A stretch of 36,614 nt of DNA from an uncultured Bacteroidaceae bacterium (GTDB lineage Bacteria; Bacteroidota; Bacteroidia; Bacteroidales; Bacteroidaceae): the NCBI GenBank assembly GCA_905234745.1, contig CAJOJD010000028.1:1-36614 (forward strand), written 5' to 3'. Both the position numbers and the translations under genes were made by a program. The notes beneath the pieces are model-generated. The model saw only the letters and a program-made list of their open reading frames with translations. It was not told the origin of the DNA and searched no databases. Shown here in pieces: positions 15,986-24,012 of this stretch. Each line of letters begins with the position of its first letter. Positions within the stretch are counted from its first letter, which is position 1.

Positions 15986-17128
15986 ATGCAGGCATCCAAT
16001 ATATCCGTAATACCGGTCAAGACAGCCAGAGACCTGCGCCGTTTTGCCCGTTTTAACGTGCAGCTTTACAGGAACCACCCCTATGCTGTGCCTGATCTCA
16101 TACGGGATACCATAAACTCTTTCAAGCCTTCAAGAAACGCCGCACTGGAGTTCTGTGAGGCGCAGCCTTTCATTGCCGTCATGGACGGAAAGGTTGTGGG
16201 CCGTGTGGCCGCCATCATAAACGGGAAGGCCAACAATGCCTGGAAGGTAAAGACGGTAAGATTCGGCTGGATTGATTTCATTGACGACATAAACGTTACC
16301 CGGGCACTGCTTGATGCCGTGACTGCATGGGGTAAGGAGCGTGGTATGGACAGACTGGAAGGGCCTTTCGGTTTTACCGATTTTGATCCCGAGGGAATGC
16401 TGACCGATGGCTTTGACCTGATGGGAACGATGGCCACCATCTACAACTACCCTTACTATCCCAAGCACATGGAGCGACTGGGACTCAAGCCGTCGGCCGA
16501 GTGGGTGGAGCGTCAGATTCCCTACAACACCCTGCCAGAGAAGATGGAGCGCATAGGCAAGATAGTGCTTGACCGCTATCATCTGCATCTGGCAAAACTG
16601 GAGCACAGTAAGAATACCGAGGCCAAGATCTACGCGCATAAACTGTTCCATCTGGTGAATGAGGCGTTCGCACCGCTGTACGGTTACTCCGCATTCTCCG
16701 ATAAGCAGATTGATGACTTTGCCCGCAAGTTCGTGCCGCTTCTGGACAAGCGTCTTGCGGTGTTCGTGCTTGATGAGAATGATGAGCTTGTGGCGGGAGC
16801 ACTTACAATGACATCGATTGCCCGTGCACTGCAGAAGGCCAAGGGCCGCCTGTTCCCGTTCGGCTGGTGGCATATAATCAAGGCGATCAAGTTCAAGCGT
16901 CCTCCTCTGGTGGAGTTCCTGTTCATTGCAGTCAAGCCGGAGTATCAGAACAAGGGTATCAACGCGGTACCGTTCACGGTGCTCAATCCCACTCTCGTTG
17001 AATTGGGATACAAGCTTGCCGAGACTAATCCGGAACTGGTGGACAACACCAAGGTCCAGAGCCAGTGGTCGTACTACGAAGGAGTCAAGATAGTACGCCG
17101 CAGGGCTGTCTTTTTCAAGCCCGTCTGA
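15986..17128 (+). CDS. GNAT-like N-acetyltransferase-fold protein
   Basis: The protein has 380 residues from ATG 15986; a GTG three codons earlier (15977) is an alternative. The N-terminal part ('FIAVMDGKVVGRVAAIING', about 60-85) and 'VEFLFIAVKPEYQNKGIN' (about 310-327) resemble GNAT strands and the acetyl-CoA loop. Conserved-looking motifs in between include 'LEGPFGFTDFDPEGMLTDGFD' (split around 125-145). It is a double-GNAT-type protein common in Bacteroidetes without an assigned substrate, as far as I know. It precedes parE by 36 bp on the same strand. I am confident it is a real gene and moderately confident of the fold. Confidence 0.75.
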   Translation: MQASNISVIPVKTARDLRRFARFNVQLYRNHPYAVPDLIRDTINSFKPSRNAALEFCEAQPFIAVMDGKVVGRVAAIINGKANNAWKVKTVRFGWIDFIDDINVTRALLDAVTAWGKERGMDRLEGPFGFTDFDPEGMLTDGFDLMGTMATIYNYPYYPKHMERLGLKPSAEWVERQIPYNTLPEKMERIGKIVLDRYHLHLAKLEHSKNTEAKIYAHKLFHLVNEAFAPLYGYSAFSDKQIDDFARKFVPLLDKRLAVFVLDENDELVAGALTMTSIARALQKAKGRLFPFGWWHIIKAIKFKRPPLVEFLFIAVKPEYQNKGINAVPFTVLNPTLVELGYKLAETNPELVDNTKVQSQWSYYEGVKIVRRRAVFFKPV

Positions 17129-17164
17129 TTTAATTATGTTTTGAGAAAAGTATAGATAAGATAT

Positions 17165-19123
17165 ATGGCAGACACTGAAGAATTATTTGACCCGCAGACA
17201 CCTCAGGTACAGTATAACGAGGACAATATCCGCCACATGGACGATATGGAGCATATCCGTACCCGTCCTGGTATGTACATAGGTAAACTTGGTGACGGAT
17301 CGGCCGCCGATGACGGAATCTACGTGCTGCTCAAGGAGATAATTGACAACAGCGTCGATGAGTTCCGCATGAACACCGGCAAGCGCATTGAGATAGACCT
17401 GTCCGATACCGGCCGTGTCATTGTGCGCGACTACGGACGCGGCATTCCTCTGGGCAAACTTGTCGAGGTGGTCAGCATGCTTAATACCGGCGGTAAGTTT
17501 GACAGCAAGGCGTTCAAGAAGAGCGTAGGTCTGAACGGTGTCGGTCTTAAGGCTGTAAATGCCCTGAGCCATCACTTTGAGGTCAGCAGTTGGCGTGACG
17601 GTCAGGTACGCACCCTCAAGTTCGAGCGCGGCAAACTTCAGTCGGATGAGACCCGGTCCAGTGCCGATGAGCACGGAACCCAGGTAATGTTTGAGCCCGA
17701 CAACGACCTGTTCGTGGGCTACCAGTTCCGTCCTGCCATCATTGAGACAATGCTGCGCAACTACTCCTATCTGAACACCGGCCTTACCATCATGTACAAC
17801 GGCCAGCGTTTTGTGTCGCGCAACGGTCTTGAGGATCTTCTCATGGAACGCATGAGCGCCCAGAGCCTCTATCCCATAATCCACCTGCAGGGTACTGACA
17901 TTGAGATTGCTTTCACCCATACCAACCAGTACGGCGAGGAGTACTACTCATTCGTGAACGGCCAGTACACATCACAGGGAGGAACCCATCAGAGTGCCTT
18001 CAAGGAGCATATAGCCCGTACCATCAAGGAGTTCTACGGAAAGAACTTTGAGTTGGGCGATGTCCGTAACGGCATTGTGGCCGCCATTGCCCTGAACGTT
18101 GAGGAGCCGGTGTTTGAGAGCCAGACCAAGATCAAGCTGGGCTCCACTACCATGAGCCCGGGCGGAGGCGTATCACTCAACAAGTTTGTGGGTGATTTCA
18201 TCAAGAAGGAGGTCGATGACCTGCTGCATAAGGACTCTGAGGTGGCCGATGTAATTCTCAAGAAGATACTTGAATCCGAGAAGGAGCGCAAGGAGATTGC
18301 AGGCATAACCAAGCAGGCACGCGAGCGCGCCAAGAAGGCCAACCTGCACAACCGCAAACTGGCCGACTGCCGCATCCACCTGAACGATGCCCGCGGTGAC
18401 CGCCAGGAGGAGAGCTGCATCTTCATAACCGAGGGTGACTCTGCAAGCGGATCCATCACCAAGAGCCGTGACGTGAACACCCAGGCCGTATTCAGCCTGC
18501 GCGGTAAACCTCTTAACTGCTACGGACTCACCAAGAAGGTGGTCTATGAGAATGAGGAGTTCAACCTGCTTCAGGCAGCCCTGAACATTGAGGAGGGCCT
18601 TGATGACCTGCGTTACAACAAGATAATAGTTGCAACCGATGCCGATGTGGACGGTATGCACATACGTCTTCTGATGATAACCTTCTTCCTGCAGTTCTTC
18701 CCCGAACTTATCAGGAAGGGACATGTATATATCCTTCAGACTCCGCTCTTCCGCGTTCGCAACAAGCGCAAGAAAAAGAAAGGTCCCGCCGGCCATGTAG
18801 ACGGTGTGGTGACCGAGAAGGGTGAGTTCGAAACCATCTACTGCTACACCGACGACGAGCGCCGTCAGGCCATCGAGAAACTGTCGCCCAATCCCGAGAT
18901 AACCCGATTCAAAGGACTCGGTGAGATATCGCCCGATGAGTTCAAGAACTTTATCGGCCCCGATATGCGTCTGGAGATGGTAACCCTCAAGAAGACCGAT
19001 GCCGTCGATGACCTGCTGTCGTTCTACATGGGCAAGAACACCATGGAGCGTCAGAACTTCATCATTGACAACCTGGTTGTCGAGGAGGACCGCGTAGAGG
19101 AGGATGAAGGTGAGAAATTCTAA
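17165..19123 (+). CDS. parE: DNA topoisomerase IV subunit B
   Basis: The protein has 652 residues. It is the ATPase subunit of a type IIA topoisomerase that decatenates daughter chromosomes. The GHKL ATPase region is seen in 'IIDNSVDEF' (59-67), 'DYGRGIP' (89-95) and '[15 protein letters not shown]' (121-135). 'QGGTH' (271-275) marks the transducer start. The Toprim domain has 'TEGDSASGS' (422-430) and '[11 protein letters not shown]'. The C-terminus has 'RFKGLGEI' and '[12 protein letters not shown]'. Length and the short Toprim region without a gyrase-type insert favour ParE over GyrB; Bacteroidetes genomes normally carry both. No parC is adjacent; coaD follows after 15 bp. Confidence 0.9.
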   Translation: MADTEELFDPQTPQVQYNEDNIRHMDDMEHIRTRPGMYIGKLGDGSAADDGIYVLLKEIIDNSVDEFRMNTGKRIEIDLSDTGRVIVRDYGRGIPLGKLVEVVSMLNTGGKFDSKAFKKSVGLNGVGLKAVNALSHHFEVSSWRDGQVRTLKFERGKLQSDETRSSADEHGTQVMFEPDNDLFVGYQFRPAIIETMLRNYSYLNTGLTIMYNGQRFVSRNGLEDLLMERMSAQSLYPIIHLQGTDIEIAFTHTNQYGEEYYSFVNGQYTSQGGTHQSAFKEHIARTIKEFYGKNFELGDVRNGIVAAIALNVEEPVFESQTKIKLGSTTMSPGGGVSLNKFVGDFIKKEVDDLLHKDSEVADVILKKILESEKERKEIAGITKQARERAKKANLHNRKLADCRIHLNDARGDRQEESCIFITEGDSASGSITKSRDVNTQAVFSLRGKPLNCYGLTKKVVYENEEFNLLQAALNIEEGLDDLRYNKIIVATDADVDGMHIRLLMITFFLQFFPELIRKGHVYILQTPLFRVRNKRKKKKGPAGHVDGVVTEKGEFETIYCYTDDERRQAIEKLSPNPEITRFKGLGEISPDEFKNFIGPDMRLEMVTLKKTDAVDDLLSFYMGKNTMERQNFIIDNLVVEEDRVEEDEGEKF

Positions 19124-19138
19124 CTTAAAGAAGGACTT

Positions 19139-19594
19139 ATGAAACTGTTTTTCCCGGGGTCGTTCGACCCATTCACGATAGGGCATGCCGATCTTGTTGA
19201 ACGTGCGTTGAACCTTGGTTGTGATGTGGTCATAGCCGTAGGCATAAATGAGGAGAAAAAGCCTCTGTTCAGCAGCCTGCAGCGCATGGAAGCCATACGC
19301 AACTACTATAAGGGCTACTCCCGCGTAAGCGTGATAGAGTACAAAGGACTTACGGTCGATGCTGTCCGTGAGAACGGATGCGATGCCATACTGCGTGGTA
19401 TCCGCTCCGTCACGGATTATGACAAGGAGCGCAACCTGGCCGACATAAACCGCACAATTGAGGGCGTTGAGACGGTACTGCTGGTTGCCAGCCCTGCCGT
19501 ACAGCATGTAAGCAGCAGCCTGGTACGTGAACTCATATCATTCGGCCGCAATGCCGATAACCTTATGATAGATACTTTCAAACCATATCTTTGA
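19139..19594 (+). CDS. coaD: phosphopantetheine adenylyltransferase
   Basis: The protein has 151 residues and catalyses the penultimate step of coenzyme A synthesis, adenylating 4'-phosphopantetheine. The nucleotidyltransferase motif 'GSFDPFTIGH' (7-16) carries T13 and H16, 'LRGIRSVTDYDKERNLADIN' matches the family core, and 'VSSSLVRELISFG' is the C-terminal ATP-binding signature (ISSTxVRE type). It sits between parE and the processing protease with short gaps, so the three are likely one transcript. Confidence 0.96.
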   Translation: MKLFFPGSFDPFTIGHADLVERALNLGCDVVIAVGINEEKKPLFSSLQRMEAIRNYYKGYSRVSVIEYKGLTVDAVRENGCDAILRGIRSVTDYDKERNLADINRTIEGVETVLLVASPAVQHVSSSLVRELISFGRNADNLMIDTFKPYL

Positions 19595-19599
19595 TAGTT

Positions 19600-21246
19600 A
19601 TGAAAAGGACAAATATTCTGTTTGCAGCACTTCTTACGCCTCTGTTGCTGATGGCTCAGCCCGGGCGTGTGCCTCAGATGACGCCCCAGATGACGCCCCA
19701 GATGACACCTCAGATGCAGCGCCAGCCTCAGATGCAGCCCCAAGCTACATCGATCGATGCCGAGTTGCAGAAACTGCTGGTGGCCGAGGGTGCGATATCG
19801 GCCCTCTATGTCGAGGAGGTCGACGAGAAGAAGATTGTAGAGAAGGCCATCATAGGCATGCTCGAGGAGCTTGACCCGCACTCAACCTATCTGACCCCCG
19901 AGGAGAATGACAAGTCAAACGAGACCCTTATGGGGTCGTTCGAGGGCATTGGCGTGCAGTTCAATATGGTCGAGGATACGCTGTTCATCGTTCAGCCCAT
20001 ACCTGACGGCCCGTCCGAGAAGGTGGGAATCATGGCAGGTGACCGCATTGTGACCGTAAACGATACCGCCATTGCGGGCGTGAAGATGTCGCAGGAGGCC
20101 ATAATGAAACGTCTGCGCGGCCCCAAGGGAACCAAGGTTGACCTGGGTATAAACCGCCGTGGAGTGAAGGAACTGCTCCACTTTACCGTCACCCGTGACA
20201 AGATCCCCGTAAATACGGTCGATGCCGCTTACATGATCCGTCCGGGCATAGGTTACATCAAGATATCCAGCTTTGGCGCAACTACCGTCGAGGAGTTCGA
20301 ATCAAAACTCAACGAACTGCGCGGCAAGGGAGCCACACAACTCATACTTGACCTTCAGGGTAATGGAGGAGGCCTGCTGATGGCCGCCGTCGGTATTGCC
20401 AACGAGTTCCTGGGCCGTGACCAGATGGTGGTCTACACCGAGGGCCGACGCTCACCCCGCAGCGGTTATATGGCCGATGGACGCGGACGTTTCCGTGACG
20501 GCAAGCTGGTGGTGCTCATTGACGAGTATTCGGCATCGGCCAGCGAGATCGTATCGGGCGCCGTTCAGGACTGGGACCGTGCCACGATAGTAGGCCGCCG
20601 CTCGTTCGGAAAGGGTCTTGTGCAGCGCCCCATTGAGTTCCATGACGGTTCACTCATTCGTCTTACCATTGCCAAGTACTACACACCCGTAGGCCGATGC
20701 ATACAGAAACCGTACGGCAAGGATGTGGACTACGGCGATGACATTCTGGAGCGTCTGCATCACGGCGAACTCACCAACCGCGACAGCATACATTTCCCCG
20801 ATTCGCTCAAGTACAGCACCAAGATCGAGCATCGGACCGTATATGGCGGAGGCGGCATCATGCCGGATATATTCGTTCCGCTTGATACTACCAAAACCAA
20901 TCAGTACTACCGCAACGTGACTGCCAAGAACGTCGTGCTTAACACCTCACTGCAGTATACCGAGCGTAACCGCCGCACCATTCAGCGCAGGTTCCGTTCG
21001 TTTGAGGAGTTCAACCGTGGATATGAGGTAGGTCCTGAGGTGCTCAGGCTGTTCCAGGCAAAGGCCAATGATGCCGGCGTGGAGTTTGACGAGGCTCAGT
21101 ACAACGAGGACCTGCCAATATTCAAGACTCAGCTTAAGGCTACCATTGCCCGTATGATATGGGGTATGAATGCCTATTATCAGGTCATTCAGGATCTTGA
21201 TGAGACTATCCAGAGAGCCGTAACCTTTATGGAAACGGGTCAATAA
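19600..21246 (+). CDS. S41-family carboxyl-terminal processing protease
   Basis: The protein has 548 residues from ATG 19600; an upstream TTG at 19591 overlaps coaD and is less likely. Residues 1-19 are a signal peptide (MKRTNILFAALLTPLLLMA). A low-complexity QMTP repeat follows (about 26-52). The PDZ domain spans about 110-205 ('GIGVQFNMVED', 'GPSEKVGIMAGDRI'). The S41 core follows, with catalytic Ser317 in 'EYSASASE' and Lys342 in 'SFGKGLVQ', 25 residues apart as in CtpA/Tsp. It acts in the periplasm, trimming or degrading proteins from their C-termini. It is the third gene of the parE-coaD group. Confidence 0.93.
   Translation: MKRTNILFAALLTPLLLMAQPGRVPQMTPQMTPQMTPQMQRQPQMQPQATSIDAELQKLLVAEGAISALYVEEVDEKKIVEKAIIGMLEELDPHSTYLTPEENDKSNETLMGSFEGIGVQFNMVEDTLFIVQPIPDGPSEKVGIMAGDRIVTVNDTAIAGVKMSQEAIMKRLRGPKGTKVDLGINRRGVKELLHFTVTRDKIPVNTVDAAYMIRPGIGYIKISSFGATTVEEFESKLNELRGKGATQLILDLQGNGGGLLMAAVGIANEFLGRDQMVVYTEGRRSPRSGYMADGRGRFRDGKLVVLIDEYSASASEIVSGAVQDWDRATIVGRRSFGKGLVQRPIEFHDGSLIRLTIAKYYTPVGRCIQKPYGKDVDYGDDILERLHHGELTNRDSIHFPDSLKYSTKIEHRTVYGGGGIMPDIFVPLDTTKTNQYYRNVTAKNVVLNTSLQYTERNRRTIQRRFRSFEEFNRGYEVGPEVLRLFQAKANDAGVEFDEAQYNEDLPIFKTQLKATIARMIWGMNAYYQVIQDLDETIQRAVTFMETGQ
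19675..19716 (+). repeat. 12-bp tandem repeats encoding QMTP
   Basis: CAGATGACGCCC occurs twice exactly (19675-19686, 19687-19698), then as CAGATGACACCT (19699-19710) and a partial CAGATG. It encodes the QMTP repeat just after the signal peptide of the S41 protease. The unit is a multiple of three, so slippage would change length without breaking the frame. Confidence 0.85.
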
Positions 21247-21249
21247 ATG

Positions 21250-21279
21250 TTGTTTCCTTACATTTTTTGTGTAAGTTTG
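21250..21279 (+). promoter_or_regulatory. promoter for the GPH symporter gene
   Basis: TTG at 21250-21252 and TAAGTTTG at 21272-21279 are 19 bp apart, giving a leader of about 45 nt to the ATG at 21332. Confidence 0.6.
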
Positions 21280-21331
21280 TGGGCTGATAATTACAGAACG
21301 ACCAAAATTATTAATCAATAAAATCATTTTT

Positions 21332-22716
21332 ATGGCAAACGAAGTAAACAACGGTTATTACAAACTGAGTTGGGGCCAGAGAATCGGATTCGGTTCAGGT
21401 GACCTTGCCCAGAATCTTATTTTCCAGACGGTTGCATGTTTCCTGATGCTGTACCTGTGTACGGTTCTGAAAATCAATCCCGGATTTGTTAGTGGTCTTA
21501 TCCTTGCAGTCAGACTCCTTGACTGTTTCTGGAGCCCTGTAGTAGGAAAGTACATTGACAACCACAATCCCAAGCTTGGCAAGTATCGTACATATCTGCT
21601 TTACGGCGGTATTCCTCTTACCGTTGCCGCTTGCTTCCTGATGCTTCCCACCGTGGCTACATGGGGCATGACATGGAAGATTGTCTATGCTACCGTCAGC
21701 TACACTCTGCTTAGCATGTACCTTACGGCTCTATCATGGCCTCTATGACCCGTGACAACGATGAGGTTCTTATCCTTACCTCAACCCGTATGGTATGCGC
21801 CAACATCGGCCAGATCGTTGTTCAGGCCGGTTTCCCCATCGGACTTGCAATGTGCGTAGGTATCGCAGTTGACTGGAACCAGGCTGTATTCATGGCTATC
21901 GGTACCATCCCTGCTTTCATCATCCTGCCTTTGCTTCCCGTTTTGAAGAAACTGTTCGGTAAGAAGGGTCTTTACTATCTGCTTCTGTGCGTAGGTCTTG
22001 TAGGATTCATCACACTGTTCATCATCGGTAAGTTCTTTGACGTTCAGAAGTGCAATGTTATCGTTCAGGGTGCCAAGGTTCTGACCGGTGTAGGTCTGCT
22101 GGTAGGTTCACTCATGTGGGCTCTGGTTCCTGAGGTTATCACCGATGCCGAGTATCGTACAGGCAACCGTCCTGCCGCTACTGTCAACGCTCTTGCAGGT
22201 GTTGCTTTCAAGGCCGGTTTCTCATTGGCAGGTTTCATTACTCCCTGGGTTATGGGTCTTATCGGCTTTAACCTGGCCAGTGAGGAGTCAGCTCTGCCTA
22301 CCGATCCTAAGGCATGGTTCACCGTAACCTGCATCTTTGCAATAGTAGGTTTCGTTCTGCTGACACTCTGCTTCATGGGCAGCAAGGAGAACATCACCAC
22401 CACCCCCGAGAAGCCCGTTTCATTCAAGGAGATGTGGCTTGAGTTCAAGGCTAACAAGTGCCTGCAGCTGGTACTGAGCATCTTTATCGTAGTGTTCCTG
22501 GCATCATTCATCAGCGCTCCGGTAAATGCTTATTATACTCACATCAGTGATTATAATCCGACTGTACAGAATGCAATCCTTATATTCACAACCATCATTC
22601 CTGCAATCCTTCTGGTTGTTGTAGGATATCTGGTCTACAAGTATCCTCTTACCGACCAGAGACTTGACGAGATGAACAAGGAGATTGAGGCAAGACATCA
22701 CGCTGCCCAGAAATAA
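21332..22716 (+). pseudogene. GPH-family sugar:cation symporter, frame-broken and with permuted segments
   Basis: The first reading frame (21332-21748) encodes the typical start 'KLSWGQRIGFGSGDLAQNL', 'RLLDCFWSPVVGKYID' and 'KYRTYLLYGGIPL' of glycoside-pentoside-hexuronide symporters. The second frame is open through 'PYGSIMASMTRDNDEV' (codons from 21721) to 22716. The expected 'YTxVNI' bridge before PYGS is missing, consistent with a small out-of-frame deletion near 21715-21722. In the second part, the block with 'FGKKGLY' and 'EVITDAEYRTGNR' (about 21868-22269) comes before the block with 'MGSKEN', 'FKEMW' and 'NAYYTHI' (about 22273-22551), the reverse of canonical order. The C-terminal 'YPLTDQRLDEMNKEIEAR' is normal. 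The gene is probably non-functional as written, or misassembled. Confidence 0.7.
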
Positions 22717-22742
22717 CCTTTAAATCTGTCAATACACAACAG

Positions 22743-22774
22743 GGCCGGTGCTGCATAGTACCGGCCTTTTTTTT
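22743..22774 (+). terminator. intrinsic terminator after the symporter gene
   Basis: A 10-bp stem pairs GGCCGGTGCT (22743-22752) with AGTACCGGCC (22757-22766), with one G-T pair and loop GCAT, followed by eight Ts. It is a textbook intrinsic terminator. Confidence 0.9.
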
Positions 22775-22807
22775 GCCAATTATTGTTAATAATATATCAA
22801 AATAGTA

Positions 22808-22815
22808 TATCTTCG
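22808..22815 (+). promoter_or_regulatory. -7 promoter element before the propeller lipoprotein
   Basis: TATCTTCG lies 10 bp before an ATG at 22825 and 46 bp before an ATG at 22861. Expected transcription starts near 22822, which favours the second ATG unless the message is leaderless. Confidence 0.4.
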
Positions 22816-22860
22816 CGCCTTGAAATGAAAACAGGATTTGTGTCAAACATCAAATCAGTC

Positions 22861-23973
22861 ATGAGATTATGCTCATTTCTGATTGTTCTTTTCCTCCTGG
22901 CTGGCTGTAAGGGCAAGCAGAAGGTGTGTGACACATGTCTGCATGAATTATACGCTCCGCTGCTCGAGGATGATCCTACTGAGTATCCCATCATGTCAAG
23001 CATGTTTGAACGTGTGGATACGGTGTTCCTTGAGAATGCAGGCTATGAGAGCATCATACCATCGGTCGATGAGGTTATAGCATTCCACGACACAATCATA
23101 GTAAGATCGGCCAATACACTGTTCTTCTTTAATGACAAAGGCAAGTTCCTGCGCCGTTTTGACCGCCTGGGCAAGGGTACAGGCAATTACCGCACGATAG
23201 ACCGTTTTGATGTGCTCCCCGAGCGCGGTGAACTCTACATAATGGACGGTCATACCAACAATATCTTTGTGTATGGCATGGACGGCAGTTATAAGCGCAG
23301 TGTTCAGATTGATGATTATGTTTGTGACTTTGCGGTCCTGCCTGACGGCGGTTTCCTTTTTGCCAATCCCATTAAATATACGGGCCGTAACCATCGTCGC
23401 GGGCTTTGGAAAACAGGGGCCGACGGTAGGTTCATTAAGCAGCTTGTCGAGTTTGACCCTGAATTCGCTCACGTGAGCTTAAATACCCCGTATATCAATC
23501 ATATAAGCCCTGGTGTGATAGGTTTTATGGGTATTGAGGATAATGACAAGTTCTATCATTACGCCGGTGACAGCATATCGGTCACCTGCCGTATGGTAAC
23601 CGATATCGTAATGCCCGATGAGCTTAAACGAAGCGACAAGGTATTCGTAAATCCCCAGAAAGAGTATACCAAATGCGGTTACCTGGAGACTCCCCGTTTC
23701 CTTTACTTTGTGAATACAAACTACGGTGCCAACCTGATGATTGTATTTACCGACAAGAAAGACTGGACCACATACCGCATGTATGTCTATACGGGTGAGT
23801 TCAACCACGACAAGGAGACGCGTGAGCCGTTCCCCTTCCTTGTGGGCTCGTACAACGGCACGCTGGTGGGTTTCTATGACTCGGGCATGATTCTGGACAA
23901 CGAGCGTTTCAAATCGCTGTTCCCAACGATCAAAAAGGACTCCAATCCCGTCCTCCTCTTCTTCAGAGAATAA
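22861..23973 (+). CDS. 6-bladed beta-propeller lipoprotein
   Basis: The protein has 370 residues from ATG 22861; an in-frame ATG at 22825 would add 12 residues and is the main alternative. 22861 is chosen because it gives a compact lipoprotein signal, 'MRLCSFLIVLFLLAGC', and leaves room for a leader. The lipobox LAGC places the mature protein on a membrane. The rest has blade-like repeats, e.g. 'TLFFFNDKGKFLRRFDRLGKGTGNYRTI' in two stretches near 85-110 and 'ELYIMDGHTNNIFVYGMDGSY' around 125-145, as in Bacteroidetes 6-bladed propeller (DUF4934-like) proteins. The ligand is unknown. It ends just before a bidirectional terminator shared with the convergent polyferredoxin gene. Confidence 0.78.
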   Translation: MRLCSFLIVLFLLAGCKGKQKVCDTCLHELYAPLLEDDPTEYPIMSSMFERVDTVFLENAGYESIIPSVDEVIAFHDTIIVRSANTLFFFNDKGKFLRRFDRLGKGTGNYRTIDRFDVLPERGELYIMDGHTNNIFVYGMDGSYKRSVQIDDYVCDFAVLPDGGFLFANPIKYTGRNHRRGLWKTGADGRFIKQLVEFDPEFAHVSLNTPYINHISPGVIGFMGIEDNDKFYHYAGDSISVTCRMVTDIVMPDELKRSDKVFVNPQKEYTKCGYLETPRFLYFVNTNYGANLMIVFTDKKDWTTYRMYVYTGEFNHDKETREPFPFLVGSYNGTLVGFYDSGMILDNERFKSLFPTIKKDSNPVLLFFRE

Positions 23974-23978
23974 AAAGA

Positions 23979-24007
23979 GTACCATTGGGGTCAGACCCCA
24001 ATGGTAC
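23979..24007. terminator. bidirectional terminator made from a REP-like palindrome (copy 2)
   Basis: GTACCATTGGGG (23979-23990) and CCCCAATGGTAC (23996-24007) form a perfect 12-bp stem around TCAGA. It is flanked by an A-run on the left (from 23972) and six Ts on the right, between two convergent genes, so it can terminate both. The arms match copy 1 at 1823-1851 exactly; only the centre differs. Confidence 0.8.
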
Positions 24008-24012
24008 CTTTT

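Noticed and set aside
17165-19123. Assignment as gyrase subunit B
   Set aside because: Length of 652 residues, the Toprim region without a large insert and the coaD/S41 context fit ParE better, though the two are close relatives.
18173-19507. Long open frame of 444 codons on the minus strand opposite parE and coaD
   Set aside because: It is the shadow of two well-identified genes with strong codon bias; it has no recognisable domain and no promoter.
19674-19752. CRISPR-like repeats
   Set aside because: Units are 12 bp with no spacers and are in frame in a protease gene, so this is a coding microrepeat.
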